Source: Bifidobacterium pullorum DSM 20433 (lineage in GTDB: Bacteria > Actinomycetota > Actinomycetes > Actinomycetales > Bifidobacteriaceae). From it: a stretch of 64,000 bases of DNA. Each line of letters starts with the position of its first letter. Position 1 is the first letter of the stretch. Both the position numbers and the translations under genes were made by a program. Location of the stretch: contig NZ_JDUI01000007.1 in NCBI RefSeq assembly GCF_000771405.1, positions 155,213 to 219,212 on the forward strand. Direction: 5' to 3'. Positions 1 through 8,351 of this stretch are shown in pieces. The notes beneath the pieces were generated by a model. It saw only the letters and a program-made list of their open reading frames with translations. It searched no databases and had not been told where the DNA came from.

Positions 1-41
1 AGCGTTCACAATTCAGCGGGCGTTCACTTCCGACGAACGGA

Positions 42-68
42 TTAGCACTCAAATACGTAGACTGCTAA
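42..68. promoter_or_regulatory. CIRCE operator upstream of hrcA
   Basis: An inverted repeat TTAGCACTC, nine spacer bases, then GACTGCTAA. The known CIRCE consensus is TTAGCACTC-N9-GAGTGCTAA, so the left arm is perfect and the right arm has one mismatch. HrcA, encoded 68 bases downstream, is the repressor that binds CIRCE, so this is a self-regulating heat-shock operator for hrcA-dnaJ. Confidence 0.9.
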
Positions 69-135
69 TACAATGGGTATGTTCCGCAGCGCGTAGACCA
101 ACACGCTGAGACACGCCGAACGGAAGGAGGAGGGC

Positions 136-1221
136 ATGACACAGAACCGACGCATGCTGGTGCTGCGCGCCGTCGTCGAGGACTACATCCGCTCCCAGGA
201 ACCGGTCGGATCCTCGGCGCTGGCCCGCGACCACGACCTCGGCGTCAGCTCGGCCACAATCCGCAACGACATGGCCGCCCTGGAGGACGAGGGATACCTG
301 ACCCAGCCCCATACGTCCGCCGGGCGCATCCCCACGGAGAAGGGATACCGGTATTTCGTCGACCGGCTGGCCACCGTGGCGCCGTTGTCCGAAGCCCAGC
401 GTCGCGGCATCAACAGCTTCCTGTCCGGATCGGCCAATCTGGAGGACACCCTGCAGCGTGCGGCGCGTCTGCTCGCGCAGATCACCGGGCAGGTCGCCGT
501 CGTGGCCTCGCCGTCGCTGTCCAAGTCCACGCTGCGCCACGTCGAAATCATCCCGGTATCCATGACCACGCTGCTGGCGGTGGTGATCACCGACACCGGC
601 CGCGTGGCCCAGCATCTGCTGCAGACCCGGCACATCCCAGACGCCGAACGGCTCTCCCGTTTCTGCGATCGGGTGAACGCCGGCTGCGCGGGGCAATCCC
701 TGTCCCGCTCGGCCGCGACCGTACGGGACCTGGCGGCGGAACCGCAATGGCAGGAGCTCCGGATGCTCGCCGAATCCCTGGCCAGGGCCTTCGCGGCGAT
801 GGCCGACGACGAACGCACCAGCGAGCTGTATATGGCCGGAACCTCACGACTGGCCCATCAGCGCACACTGTCCGATCTGGCGCCGCTGTTCGACGCGCTG
901 GAGGAACAGGTCGTGCTGATGAAGCTGATGACGGCGCTCAGCGAGGAGGTGCACGAGAACGGCGTCAGCGTGGCCATCGGCTCGGAGACGCACACGCCCG
1001 GGCTGCTGCACGCCTCCGTGGTGACCAGCGGCTATGGCCCGGAATCCGCCGCGCGCGACGGCGGCAGACACCAGGCGGCGGACGACGCCGAACCGGTGGC
1101 ATTCGTCGGCTCCATCGGCCCGACGCATATGGACTACGCCACCACGATGGCGGCGGTCCGGGCCGTGGCCCGCTATCTTTCCGCCTTCCTGGCCCACGAT
1201 GGGTCTGGGGCGCATTCCTGA
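136..1221 (+). CDS. hrcA: Heat-inducible transcription repressor HrcA
   Basis: A 361-residue protein of normal family length. The N-terminal 75 or so residues form the winged helix ([30 protein letters not shown]), followed by the GAF-like dimerisation and inducer region. HrcA represses chaperone genes by binding CIRCE and is inactivated on heat shock. The ATG at 136 follows a strong GGAAGGAGG site. A CIRCE element sits upstream and dnaJ follows after 52 bases, so the two form an autoregulated operon. Confidence 0.96.
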   Translation: MTQNRRMLVLRAVVEDYIRSQEPVGSSALARDHDLGVSSATIRNDMAALEDEGYLTQPHTSAGRIPTEKGYRYFVDRLATVAPLSEAQRRGINSFLSGSANLEDTLQRAARLLAQITGQVAVVASPSLSKSTLRHVEIIPVSMTTLLAVVITDTGRVAQHLLQTRHIPDAERLSRFCDRVNAGCAGQSLSRSAATVRDLAAEPQWQELRMLAESLARAFAAMADDERTSELYMAGTSRLAHQRTLSDLAPLFDALEEQVVLMKLMTALSEEVHENGVSVAIGSETHTPGLLHASVVTSGYGPESAARDGGRHQAADDAEPVAFVGSIGPTHMDYATTMAAVRAVARYLSAFLAHDGSGAHS

Positions 1222-1273
1222 CCCAACCTTGTGGCACAATGGCACGCGAACATCCAAACGGAGGAACGAACCA

Positions 1274-2416
1274 GTGGCAGATTACTACGAAGTGCTGGGC
1301 GTAGACCGCTCGGCCAGCGACGACGAGATCAAGAAGGCCTATCGCAGGATGAGCCGCAAATACCATCCCGACATCGCCGGCCCTGAGTTCGAGGAACAGT
1401 ATAAAGAGGTCAACAACGCCTACGAGGTGCTCTCCGATCCCGAGAAACGCCGCATGTACGACGCCGGGGTGGACCCGAACAACCCGAACGCCGGCGGTTT
1501 CACCGGCGGTTTCGGCATGGGGGATATGGGCGACATCTTCGGCCAGTTCTTCGGCGGCGCGTTCGGCGGAGGCGGGCAGGGGCCCGTCCCGCGCACCCAG
1601 CCGGGCCGCGATTCGCTGGCCAGCGCGTCGGTGGACCTCAACACCGTGGTCTTCGGCGGCACGGCGCATGTCAAGATCAACACGTTCGGCCTGTGCCAGG
1701 AGTGCGGCGGCTCCGGCGCCGTCGGCGGCGCACAGCCCTCCACCTGCCCCGACTGCCACGGCCAGGGATTCATGCAGAAGGTCGTGCGCACGATGCTCGG
1801 CCAGATGATGACCTCGGCCCCGTGCGAACGCTGCGAGGGCCACGGCACGATCATCACGAACCCGTGCCCGTCCTGCATGGGCCACGGCCGTGTGCGCACC
1901 ACCCGTACCGTCGGCGTCACGATTCCCGCCGGCATCGGCGACAACACCCGTCTGCGCCTGGCCAACCAGGGGGAGGTCGGCGAGGGCGGCGGCGCCGCGG
2001 GCGACCTGTATATCGACGTGCGCATCAAGCCCGACAAGCAGTACACCCGCAACGGCGACGACCTGCACTGCTGGATCCAGGTGCCGATGAGCTGGGCCGT
2101 GCTGGGACACGACCTTGCCATCGACACGTTCGACGGCAAGCGGAACGTGACGATTCCCGCCGGATGCCAACCCGAGGACACCGTCACGCTCAAGGGACTG
2201 GGCGTGACCAGGATGCGCTCCAACGGCGAGCGCGGCGATCTGATCGCCCATGTGGCCGTGCGCATCCCCACGAAGCTCAACGACGAGGAGCGCGAGCTGA
2301 TGGAACGGTTCGAGGCGAGCCATGACGCCGACGCCACGCATGTGGCGCAAAGCTCGCGTCCGACCGCCGGCACCAAGAAGGGCTTCTTCTCCAAGCTCAA
2401 GGACGCCCTGAGCTGA
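1274..2416 (+). CDS. dnaJ: Chaperone protein DnaJ
   Basis: A 380-residue type I DnaJ. The J domain ([20 protein letters not shown]) carries the HPD tripeptide near residue 32 that stimulates DnaK ATPase. A Gly/Phe-rich linker follows, then four zinc motifs: [24 protein letters not shown] and CPSCMGHG. The frame is open far upstream, but the domain begins at the GTG at 1274, preceded by GGAGGAACG, and I use that start. It lies directly after hrcA; Bifidobacterium typically has a second dnaJ beside dnaK. Confidence 0.95.
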   Translation: MADYYEVLGVDRSASDDEIKKAYRRMSRKYHPDIAGPEFEEQYKEVNNAYEVLSDPEKRRMYDAGVDPNNPNAGGFTGGFGMGDMGDIFGQFFGGAFGGGGQGPVPRTQPGRDSLASASVDLNTVVFGGTAHVKINTFGLCQECGGSGAVGGAQPSTCPDCHGQGFMQKVVRTMLGQMMTSAPCERCEGHGTIITNPCPSCMGHGRVRTTRTVGVTIPAGIGDNTRLRLANQGEVGEGGGAAGDLYIDVRIKPDKQYTRNGDDLHCWIQVPMSWAVLGHDLAIDTFDGKRNVTIPAGCQPEDTVTLKGLGVTRMRSNGERGDLIAHVAVRIPTKLNDEERELMERFEASHDADATHVAQSSRPTAGTKKGFFSKLKDALS

Positions 2417-2448
2417 CGCCGATCGCACCCTTGCGGACCGATTTCCGC

Positions 2449-2473
2449 CCCCTCCGACGAAGGGGCCTGTTTT
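2449..2473 (+). terminator. Possible weak terminator after dnaJ
   Basis: A short hairpin CCCCT/AGGGG with a seven-base loop, followed by CCTGTTTTATT. The stem is only 5-6 bp, so the call is tentative. The rest of the 2417-2623 gap holds nothing I can recognise. Confidence 0.4.
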
Positions 2474-2623
2474 ATTCATGCCTTCCGAGGGCCGGTTTCC
2501 GTTTCCACCGGCGAGGGGCCGGCGAGGGGCCGCCAGCCGCGATCGAACAGTCGACCGGGGGAGAGGCTCGTACCCAACCCCGACTCCGGACGTATCCCGG
2601 CCCCGCCCCGGTCAGAGGTGCCC

Positions 2624-3421
2624 TCAGAGCTGCGCCAGCAGGGAGCGGCACATGGAGCGGTATTCGCTCACGTACCCGCCGCCGAAGAACACGCAGTGTC
2701 CGGCGATCGGATACAGTTGCCACAACGTGCGCCGCTTCAGGTACCCGGCCTTCAACGGATGCACGGACTGGTAACCTTCCATGATCTCGGTCAGGTAGGT
2801 CATGCCGAACAGGTGCAGCATCGCCAGGTCCTCCTCGCGATGCCCGCCGTGCGCGGCCGGGTCGATCAGCACGGCCTCGCAGGTGCCTGAATCATCCGTC
2901 CACATCACGTTGCCGCTCCACAGATCGCCGTGGACCCGGGCCGGCTTGTCGTCCGCGGCGCGTCCCAGCAGCCGCGGCAGCGCTTCGATGACGCGCTCCG
3001 TCAGCTCGAGGTCCCGATGGTCGAGTTCGCCGCGGGCGATGCCAAGCTCGACCATCGGGCGCAGACGTCCCTCGGCCAGATACGTGGCGGCATCGTTCCA
3101 GGTTCCCGTATCCATCGGCACCGGGTCCTGCAACGGCCCGAAATAGCACGTTCCCTCGTATCCGTCCGGCGCTGAACCGAAGTATTCGGCGCCCGCATCG
3201 TGCATCCGCGCCAGCGCCGCGCCGAACGCATGGGCGGCGTCACGGGTGGGCGCGCAGGACGAGACCCGTTCGATGTCCAGATATCCCTCGCCCCAACCGT
3301 AGACGTCCACCACGCGCGGGCCTCCCTGCGCATGGGCCGCGCCCAGCCATTGCAATCCGCGCCCCTCGCATTCGAAGAACCCCTTAGGAGTGAACATCCT
3401 GCTTTTGTGGTACGTCGCCAT
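2624..3421 (-). CDS. Fructosamine kinase family protein
   Basis: A 265-residue member of the fructosamine/ketosamine-3-kinase family (APH-like fold), which phosphorylates sugars glycated onto amines and so helps reverse or salvage glycation products. The catalytic loop HGDLWSGNVMW and the metal-binding LIDPAAHGG segment are both present. I start at the ATG at 3421 (MATYHKSRMFTPKGF); upstream in-frame codons give an unrelated basic extension. It lies against the prevailing + direction, convergent with dnaJ. The physiological substrate cannot be told from sequence. Confidence 0.88.
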   Translation of the reverse strand: MATYHKSRMFTPKGFFECEGRGLQWLGAAHAQGGPRVVDVYGWGEGYLDIERVSSCAPTRDAAHAFGAALARMHDAGAEYFGSAPDGYEGTCYFGPLQDPVPMDTGTWNDAATYLAEGRLRPMVELGIARGELDHRDLELTERVIEALPRLLGRAADDKPARVHGDLWSGNVMWTDDSGTCEAVLIDPAAHGGHREEDLAMLHLFGMTYLTEIMEGYQSVHPLKAGYLKRRTLWQLYPIAGHCVFFGGGYVSEYRSMCRSLLAQL

Positions 3422-3612
3422 GCCGTCCGCCGCCTTTCCTGCCAGTGGCCGCCGACCCACGGCCGCGACCCTTGATTCCGGAACGATGCCACCATTGTGG
3501 GCATGCAGCCCGACATCGCCGGTTCCGCCAGCCTCAAGCGGCGGCCCTGTTGCGCCCTAGCGGTAGGGTTGTGTTCGTATCGATGGTTTCATTCAATGAA
3601 TATGAGGGACTG

Positions 3613-4491
3613 ATGAATTTCTTCGAAGCGATCATACTGGGCCTGGTGCAGGCGCTGACCGAGTATCTGCCGGTCTCGTCCAGCGCGCATATCCGCATCC
3701 TCGGCGATCTGATGTTGGGGTCGGATCCGGGCGCGGCGTTCACCGCCATCATCCAGTTGGGCACCGAACTGGCCGTACTGCTGTATTTCCGCAAGGACAT
3801 CATCAACATCCTGACGGCCTGGTTCGGCTGCCTCTTCGGCCGGGAGGGCGGCGATTGGCGCTCCCGCATGGGCGCCAGGAACAAGGACGCGCGACTGGGC
3901 TGGTACATCATCCTGGGCACCCTGCCGATTCTGGTCTGCGGCCTGCTGTTCAAGGACATGATCGAGACCACGCTGCGCAACCTGTGGATCACGGTGACGG
4001 TGCTGCTGGTGTTCGGCGTTCTGCTGTGGATCGTCGACGCCAAGTCCCGCCAGATCAAGACGATGGACGAGATGAGCGCCAAGGATGCGCTCCTGTTCGG
4101 ACTGGGCCAGATGATGGCGCTGATTCCGGGCGTCTCCCGTTCCGGCGGCACGATCACCGTGGGACGCGCGATGGGATACACCCGTGAGGCGGCCGTGCGC
4201 GTGAGCTTCCTGATGGCGATTCCCGCGGTGTTCGGCGCGGGCATTCTGGAGACGATCAGCGCCATCAAGGACATCAACGAAGGCAACGCGGGCATGTTCC
4301 CGGGCTGGGGACCGACGATCGTGGCGGCCATCGTGAGCTTTGTCGTCGGCTATATCGTGATCATCGGGTTCCTGAAATTCGTCTCGACATTCTCGTACAA
4401 GGCGTTCGCGATCTATCGGATCGCCCTGGCCGTGATTGTCGCCATCCTGCTGATCGCGGGCGCGGTGCCGCCGATCGAGGCGGCGGCCTGA
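3613..4491 (+). CDS. uppP: Undecaprenyl-diphosphatase UppP (BacA)
   Basis: A 292-residue polytopic membrane enzyme that dephosphorylates undecaprenyl pyrophosphate to recycle the lipid carrier of peptidoglycan; the family confers bacitracin tolerance. Both signatures are visible: EYLPVSSSAH near residues 17-26 (catalytic Glu17, His26) and PGVSRSGGTI in the second half. The ATG at 3613 begins the canonical MNFFEAIILG; an in-frame ATG at 3583 would add ten residues. A strong terminator follows. Confidence 0.95.
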   Translation: MNFFEAIILGLVQALTEYLPVSSSAHIRILGDLMLGSDPGAAFTAIIQLGTELAVLLYFRKDIINILTAWFGCLFGREGGDWRSRMGARNKDARLGWYIILGTLPILVCGLLFKDMIETTLRNLWITVTVLLVFGVLLWIVDAKSRQIKTMDEMSAKDALLFGLGQMMALIPGVSRSGGTITVGRAMGYTREAAVRVSFLMAIPAVFGAGILETISAIKDINEGNAGMFPGWGPTIVAAIVSFVVGYIVIIGFLKFVSTFSYKAFAIYRIALAVIVAILLIAGAVPPIEAAA

Positions 4492-4521
4492 CGGGTTCCG
4501 CGGGAACCACGGGTATCCGAT

Positions 4522-4562
4522 ACGTTGGAGGCCTTCCCACACGGGAAGGCCTCCAACGTTTT
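4522..4562 (+). terminator. Intrinsic terminator after uppP
   Basis: A perfect 17-bp stem ACGTTGGAGGCCTTCCC / GGGAAGGCCTCCAACGT with loop ACAC and a short T run. It lies between uppP (+) and the convergent PAC2 gene (-), so it may serve both. Confidence 0.88.
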
Positions 4563-4592
4563 CCACGTCATATCGAAACGAGACAACCTCGG

Positions 4593-5432
4593 TTATTGCA
4601 GGGAGGCGCCCCCGCAGTCCTTGAGGAATTCCTCGGCCTCCCGCACCAGCTGCTCGGCCTGGGGGGCGTCCATCGCCTCCGCGTCATGCAGACGCGTCTC
4701 GTCGTCGTATTCGCTCTCCAGCTTGTGCACGTACCCGGCAAGTTCGTCGTTGCACTGCATCAGCGTCGCGGCCCTGCAACACCATTGTTCGGCCCTCTGT
4801 GCCAGATCGCCCGTATGCAGCGAAACCCCCAACGCCATGGACAGGTGGTCCAGCAGACGCAGCGTCGCCTGGGGGCACTCATCGCACCCGAGATACTGCG
4901 GGATGGACACCCACATCGTCGTGGTGTCGTATCCCTCCTCGCAGGCCATGGCGTCCAGGATGGTGGGGATGCCGACCGGGCCGTTGTATTCGCGATCCAT
5001 CCGGCATTGGCATCCGTTATCGGAAACATCGACCGGCAACGGACGGGTGTGGGGACAGTCCGCGAACATGGCGCCCATGGTGATGATCCGATCGACCTCG
5101 AACTCCTCGGCGATGTGCAGGCTCTGATGACAGTACTCTCGCCACCGGTAGTTCGGTTCCGGGGCGATCTGGGCGAGGATGTGCAGGGCGGGGGAGACCG
5201 CGATGTCGTAGAACGTGGTCTGGGGCCACAGGATGCGCCGGCGTCCCTGAATGCTGCAGGTGATGGGCCGGGCGACCTGGTAATCGTAGAACCCGTCGCA
5301 GCGGATGTGGCGGACCTCGGTCGATTCATACGTGGCCACCAGGTGGCGGATGACGTCGGTGGCCGACTGGCCGGCGTCGTTCCATCCCTCGAACGCCGCC
5401 AACATCACGGTTGTTCTCTGCACTTCACTCAT
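4593..5432 (-). CDS. PAC2 family protein
   Basis: A 279-residue member of the PAC2 (proteasome assembly chaperone 2-like) family common in actinobacteria. The diagnostic N-terminus AAFEGWNDAGQSATDVIRHL and the central RIITMGAMFADCPHTRP are present. The acidic C-terminal part looks helical. Biochemical function of the bacterial members is unknown; bifidobacteria lack an obvious 20S proteasome, so a literal assembly role is doubtful. Start is the ATG at 5432 with only a weak ribosome site. Confidence 0.85.
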   Translation of the reverse strand: MSEVQRTTVMLAAFEGWNDAGQSATDVIRHLVATYESTEVRHIRCDGFYDYQVARPITCSIQGRRRILWPQTTFYDIAVSPALHILAQIAPEPNYRWREYCHQSLHIAEEFEVDRIITMGAMFADCPHTRPLPVDVSDNGCQCRMDREYNGPVGIPTILDAMACEEGYDTTTMWVSIPQYLGCDECPQATLRLLDHLSMALGVSLHTGDLAQRAEQWCCRAATLMQCNDELAGYVHKLESEYDDETRLHDAEAMDAPQAEQLVREAEEFLKDCGGASLQ

Positions 5433-5557
5433 ACCTCATAATGTATCGTGTCCAACCCCCTGGCGACGACTGATTTGCCGTCGGTGAAGCGGATGCCCGC
5501 AAACCGTTGGAATTGCAACGAATTCACATGGTATCCGACAACGCGACACGCCACGTT

Positions 5558-5585
5558 TTGCAAATCACACGAATGTCGTTATAGT
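5558..5585 (+). promoter_or_regulatory. Promoter of the tRNA cluster
   Basis: TTGCAA (5558-5563) and TATAGT (5580-5585) separated by 16 bases, ending 42 bases before the first tRNA. A standard sigma-70-like arrangement for the array. Confidence 0.6.
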
Positions 5586-5627
5586 AGTTACTCGTGCTCA
5601 GGCGGCGGGAACGCTGCGGAGAGCATC

Positions 5628-5700
5628 GCGGACATAGCTTAGTTGGTAAAGCGCAACCTTGCCAAGGTTGAGACCGCGGGTTCGAGTCCCGTTGTCCGCT
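5628..5700 (+). tRNA. tRNA-Gly(GCC), copy 1
   Basis: A 73-base cloverleaf: acceptor GCGGACA pairs with TGTCCGC, discriminator T73 as expected for glycine, anticodon loop TTGCCAA giving GCC. No CCA is encoded. First gene of a six-tRNA array and identical to the copy at 6055. Confidence 0.95.
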
Positions 5701-5729
5701 CTAAGGTCCGAAGAGTTGACGACCTTTAC

Positions 5730-5800
5730 GGTGGGTTAGCCAAGCGGTTAGGCAGCGGCCTGCAAAGCCGTATAGACGAGTTCGACTCTCGTACCCACCT
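5730..5800 (+). tRNA. tRNA-Cys(GCA)
   Basis: A 71-base cloverleaf: acceptor GGTGGGT pairs with ACCCACC, discriminator T, anticodon GCA in loop CTGCAAA. Second in the array. Confidence 0.94.
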
Positions 5801-5840
5801 CTCGGTGGCGGGCGCAAGTCCGCCGGCGAGACGCAGACCC

Positions 5841-5912
5841 GGGCGGTTGGCGCAGTGGTAGCGCACTTCCCTGACACGGAAGGGGTCACAAGTTCGAATC
5901 TTGTATCGCCCA
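5841..5912 (+). tRNA. tRNA-Val(GAC), copy 1
   Basis: A 72-base cloverleaf: acceptor GGGCGGT pairs with ATCGCCC, discriminator A, anticodon loop CTGACAC giving GAC. Identical to the copy at 6176. Confidence 0.94.
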
Positions 5913-5948
5913 CTCACGGAGGAGACTCCGTATAACTGAAGAGATTAC

Positions 5949-6021
5949 GGGTGATTGGCGCAGCGGCTAGCGCACTTCCTTCACACGGAAGGGGTCGTAG
6001 GTTCGATTCCTACATCACCCA
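5949..6021 (+). tRNA. tRNA-Val(CAC)
   Basis: A 73-base cloverleaf: acceptor GGGTGAT pairs with ATCACCC, anticodon stem CTTCC/GGAAG with loop TTCACAC giving CAC, which reads GUG. Related to the neighbouring Val(GAC) genes. Confidence 0.92.
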
Positions 6022-6054
6022 CTGGGCTCCCACTTCTCACGGTGGGAATCCTTT

Positions 6055-6127
6055 GCGGACATAGCTTAGTTGGTAAAGCGCAACCTTGCCAAGGTTGAGA
6101 CCGCGGGTTCGAGTCCCGTTGTCCGCT
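6055..6127 (+). tRNA. tRNA-Gly(GCC), copy 2
   Basis: Identical over its 73 bases to the first tRNA-Gly of the array: acceptor GCGGACA/TGTCCGC, anticodon GCC. It is followed at once by a hairpin terminator. Confidence 0.95.
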
Positions 6128-6137
6128 CCATGACTGG

Positions 6138-6167
6138 CCGTCATGCCGGATGGTATGGCGGTTTTTT
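6138..6167 (+). terminator. Intrinsic terminator inside the tRNA array
   Basis: Stem CCGTCATGCC / GGTATGGCGG (10 bp including G-T pairs), loop GGAT, then six T. It lies between the second tRNA-Gly and the last tRNA-Val, so the final tRNA depends on readthrough or on another promoter. Confidence 0.8.
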
Positions 6168-6175
6168 CATGCCCC

Positions 6176-6247
6176 GGGCGGTTGGCGCAGTGGTAGCGCA
6201 CTTCCCTGACACGGAAGGGGTCACAAGTTCGAATCTTGTATCGCCCA
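6176..6247 (+). tRNA. tRNA-Val(GAC), copy 2
   Basis: Identical to the copy at 5841: acceptor GGGCGGT/ATCGCCC, anticodon GAC. Last gene of the array, placed after an apparent terminator. Confidence 0.94.
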
Positions 6248-6412
6248 CCCATACTCTCCCGATGGCGCCGGAACCGGAGTCCGGCACCATGTGCGTCGCG
6301 GTATGCGGTGAACTGCTGTTCCGCGACTGAACAGGCTCTTCCGGCTTGCGTGGTAATAATAACGGTTGGATATGCAGAGCCAGTCAAACGAAGAGAACAT
6401 GACTTCGGCAAT

Positions 6413-6442
6413 TTGACAGGCAATCAATCTGCTTTCGATACC
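6413..6442 (+). promoter_or_regulatory. Candidate promoter of the ABC exporter
   Basis: A perfect TTGACA (6413-6418) and, 18 bases on, GATACC (6437-6442), ending 16 bases before the exporter ATG. The -10 match is poor. If real, the transcript has almost no leader. The flanking 6250-6450 stretch is visibly less GC-rich than the genes around it and holds no other feature. Confidence 0.4.
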
Positions 6443-6458
6443 ATTGTCGGGGGTAAGA

Positions 6459-8240
6459 ATGGTCAAGTCCAGAAATGCTGGAAATGATTCCGTTTCGCCT
6501 GGTCTGGCGAATCTGATTGATTCGTGTTGTTGGAGCGTGCGCAACGCGTTTTCGACGTGTCCGGCGCTGTCCTTGATCGCCACGGTGGTCACGGTGCTGA
6601 TATCGCTGGTGCCGAGCGCGCAGACCGTGTTCGTCTCCCGGATGGTCTCGCATATCGCGGACCCGGGCCGGGCGATGTTCTGGGCCTGCGCGACGGGTTT
6701 GGTCGTGGCGGGCTACCTTGCCGCGCAGCAGATCATGTATACGGTCCAGCGGATGGTGCAGATATCGGTCGGGGCACGCTGCCACGAACGGATCGACCAC
6801 GTCTACGCCGCGTTGGATCCACGCGAGATCGCGAATCCCGACGTGATCGAGCTGGGCAGGCAGGCGCGTGAATCGATCGATTCCGGGAAGCTGCCGATGC
6901 AGCCCGTGTCGCTGCTGTCGACGCTGTTCTCCCTGCTCGTGTGCGGCTCGCTGACCGTGACGCTCTGGCGGACCAGTTGGATCGCGGCGCTGCTGGTTTT
7001 GGCGACCTTGTTGCCGTTGACCGTTTCCATGATGTTCTATTCGAAGGAGGACGCGAAACGCTGGCCCGGAATCACCACGGAGCAGCGCGCCGCGGAATAC
7101 CGGGAGTCCATGCTGACCTACCAGAGCACGGCCCAGGAGCTGTCGCTCTATGACGCGTCGGACACCGTCGCCGACTGGGCGTCGCGGCACCGGAGAGGAT
7201 ATCGGGACCTCAGGCTCGGGTTGGAATCGTTGTCGATCGCCAGCGACGGTGCCGCCGGCATCGTCTCCGTGGTGCTGCTCACCGGCGCCCTCGCCTCGAT
7301 GATCGCGTCCGGGGCGTCCGCGTCCATGATCGCGGGCGGCACGACCGGCATCCTGTCGGGCATCATCGCCACCAGCAACGTCGGATACTCGATAGGGGAG
7401 CTGCTGACCTCGTCCACGGCGGTCGCGGCCTTCCGTCGCTTCATCGGTCTGGACGTGCACGCCCCGCACGCCCGCATGAAGCCCGCGGCGCCGCACGCCG
7501 ACTCGATCGCCGTGCGCAACATGGACGTGTTCTACCCGAACAGCGCCACTGCCACGGTCACCGGTGTCAGCCTCAACCTGCGCAAGGGCGAGATGGTCGC
7601 TTTCGTGGGAGCCAACGGCGCGGGAAAGACGACCACGGTCAAGGGGCTGCTGGGCATGCTCGATGTCAGGTGCGACGCACTGGAGATCGACGGCGTCGAC
7701 ATGACCGGTTCGGGCTACAGCCAACGGCACCGGTACTTCGGGGTCGTGCCTCAGGAGTACGGCCGGTACGAGCTGACGGTGCGCGACAACCTGTCCCTGG
7801 GCGACCGGCAGGCCCGGGACGACGACCAGCGGCTATGGCGGGCCCTCGAGGGGGCCAGGGCGAACGGGGTCGTGGCCGGACTGCCCGACGGACTGGACTC
7901 GCAGCTGGGCAACCAGTGGGGCGGGGCCGGACTGTCCGGGGGCGAATGGCAGCGCCTGGCGCTGGCACGGATGGGACTGCGGAACGCGCCGATACGGATC
8001 CTGGACGAGGCCACCAGCAACGTCGACGCCGAAACGGAGGAATCCCTCTTCAAGGACCTGCGCGACAGCGCGAAGGATTACATCACCATCGTCGTCTCCC
8101 ACCGCGTATGGACTCTGCGGGACATGGACCGGATCTACGTGTTCGACCACGGACGAATCGTCGAAACAGGCACCTACGAGCAGCTCAGCCACGAGGGCAC
8201 ACGATTCGCCGAACTGTTCTCATTCCAGGAACACGAGTGA
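6459..8240 (+). CDS. ABC exporter, fused membrane and ATPase domains
   Basis: A 593-residue half-transporter. The N-terminal 330 or so residues contain hydrophobic helices typical of an exporter membrane domain. The ATPase follows with Walker A GANGAGKTTT, signature LSGGEWQRLALARM, Walker B IRILDEATSNVD and the SHR switch histidine. It would work as a dimer, exporting a peptide, lipid or drug; the substrate is unknown. No bacteriocin precursor, protease domain or partner half-transporter lies next to it. ATG at 6459 follows GGGGG; a TTG five codons earlier is possible. It sits alone between the tRNA array and thrS. Confidence 0.88.
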   Translation: MVKSRNAGNDSVSPGLANLIDSCCWSVRNAFSTCPALSLIATVVTVLISLVPSAQTVFVSRMVSHIADPGRAMFWACATGLVVAGYLAAQQIMYTVQRMVQISVGARCHERIDHVYAALDPREIANPDVIELGRQARESIDSGKLPMQPVSLLSTLFSLLVCGSLTVTLWRTSWIAALLVLATLLPLTVSMMFYSKEDAKRWPGITTEQRAAEYRESMLTYQSTAQELSLYDASDTVADWASRHRRGYRDLRLGLESLSIASDGAAGIVSVVLLTGALASMIASGASASMIAGGTTGILSGIIATSNVGYSIGELLTSSTAVAAFRRFIGLDVHAPHARMKPAAPHADSIAVRNMDVFYPNSATATVTGVSLNLRKGEMVAFVGANGAGKTTTVKGLLGMLDVRCDALEIDGVDMTGSGYSQRHRYFGVVPQEYGRYELTVRDNLSLGDRQARDDDQRLWRALEGARANGVVAGLPDGLDSQLGNQWGGAGLSGGEWQRLALARMGLRNAPIRILDEATSNVDAETEESLFKDLRDSAKDYITIVVSHRVWTLRDMDRIYVFDHGRIVETGTYEQLSHEGTRFAELFSFQEHE

Positions 8241-8351
8241 GTTTCATGCTCATGGCCACTTGTCGTGCGCGCCCCCTATCGTGTGTGCTGTCAACACCAC
8301 AGTCCAGGTCTGCACATTGGTACCGCGGACCCCGATAGCAAAGGACATCCC

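Noticed and set aside
965..2479. Long - strand frames opposite hrcA and dnaJ
   Set aside because: Shadows of the real genes, with His/Arg/Ala-rich composition.
8241..8351. A T-box riboswitch before thrS
   Set aside because: No specifier loop, T-box consensus or terminator/antiterminator is visible in the 110-base leader.
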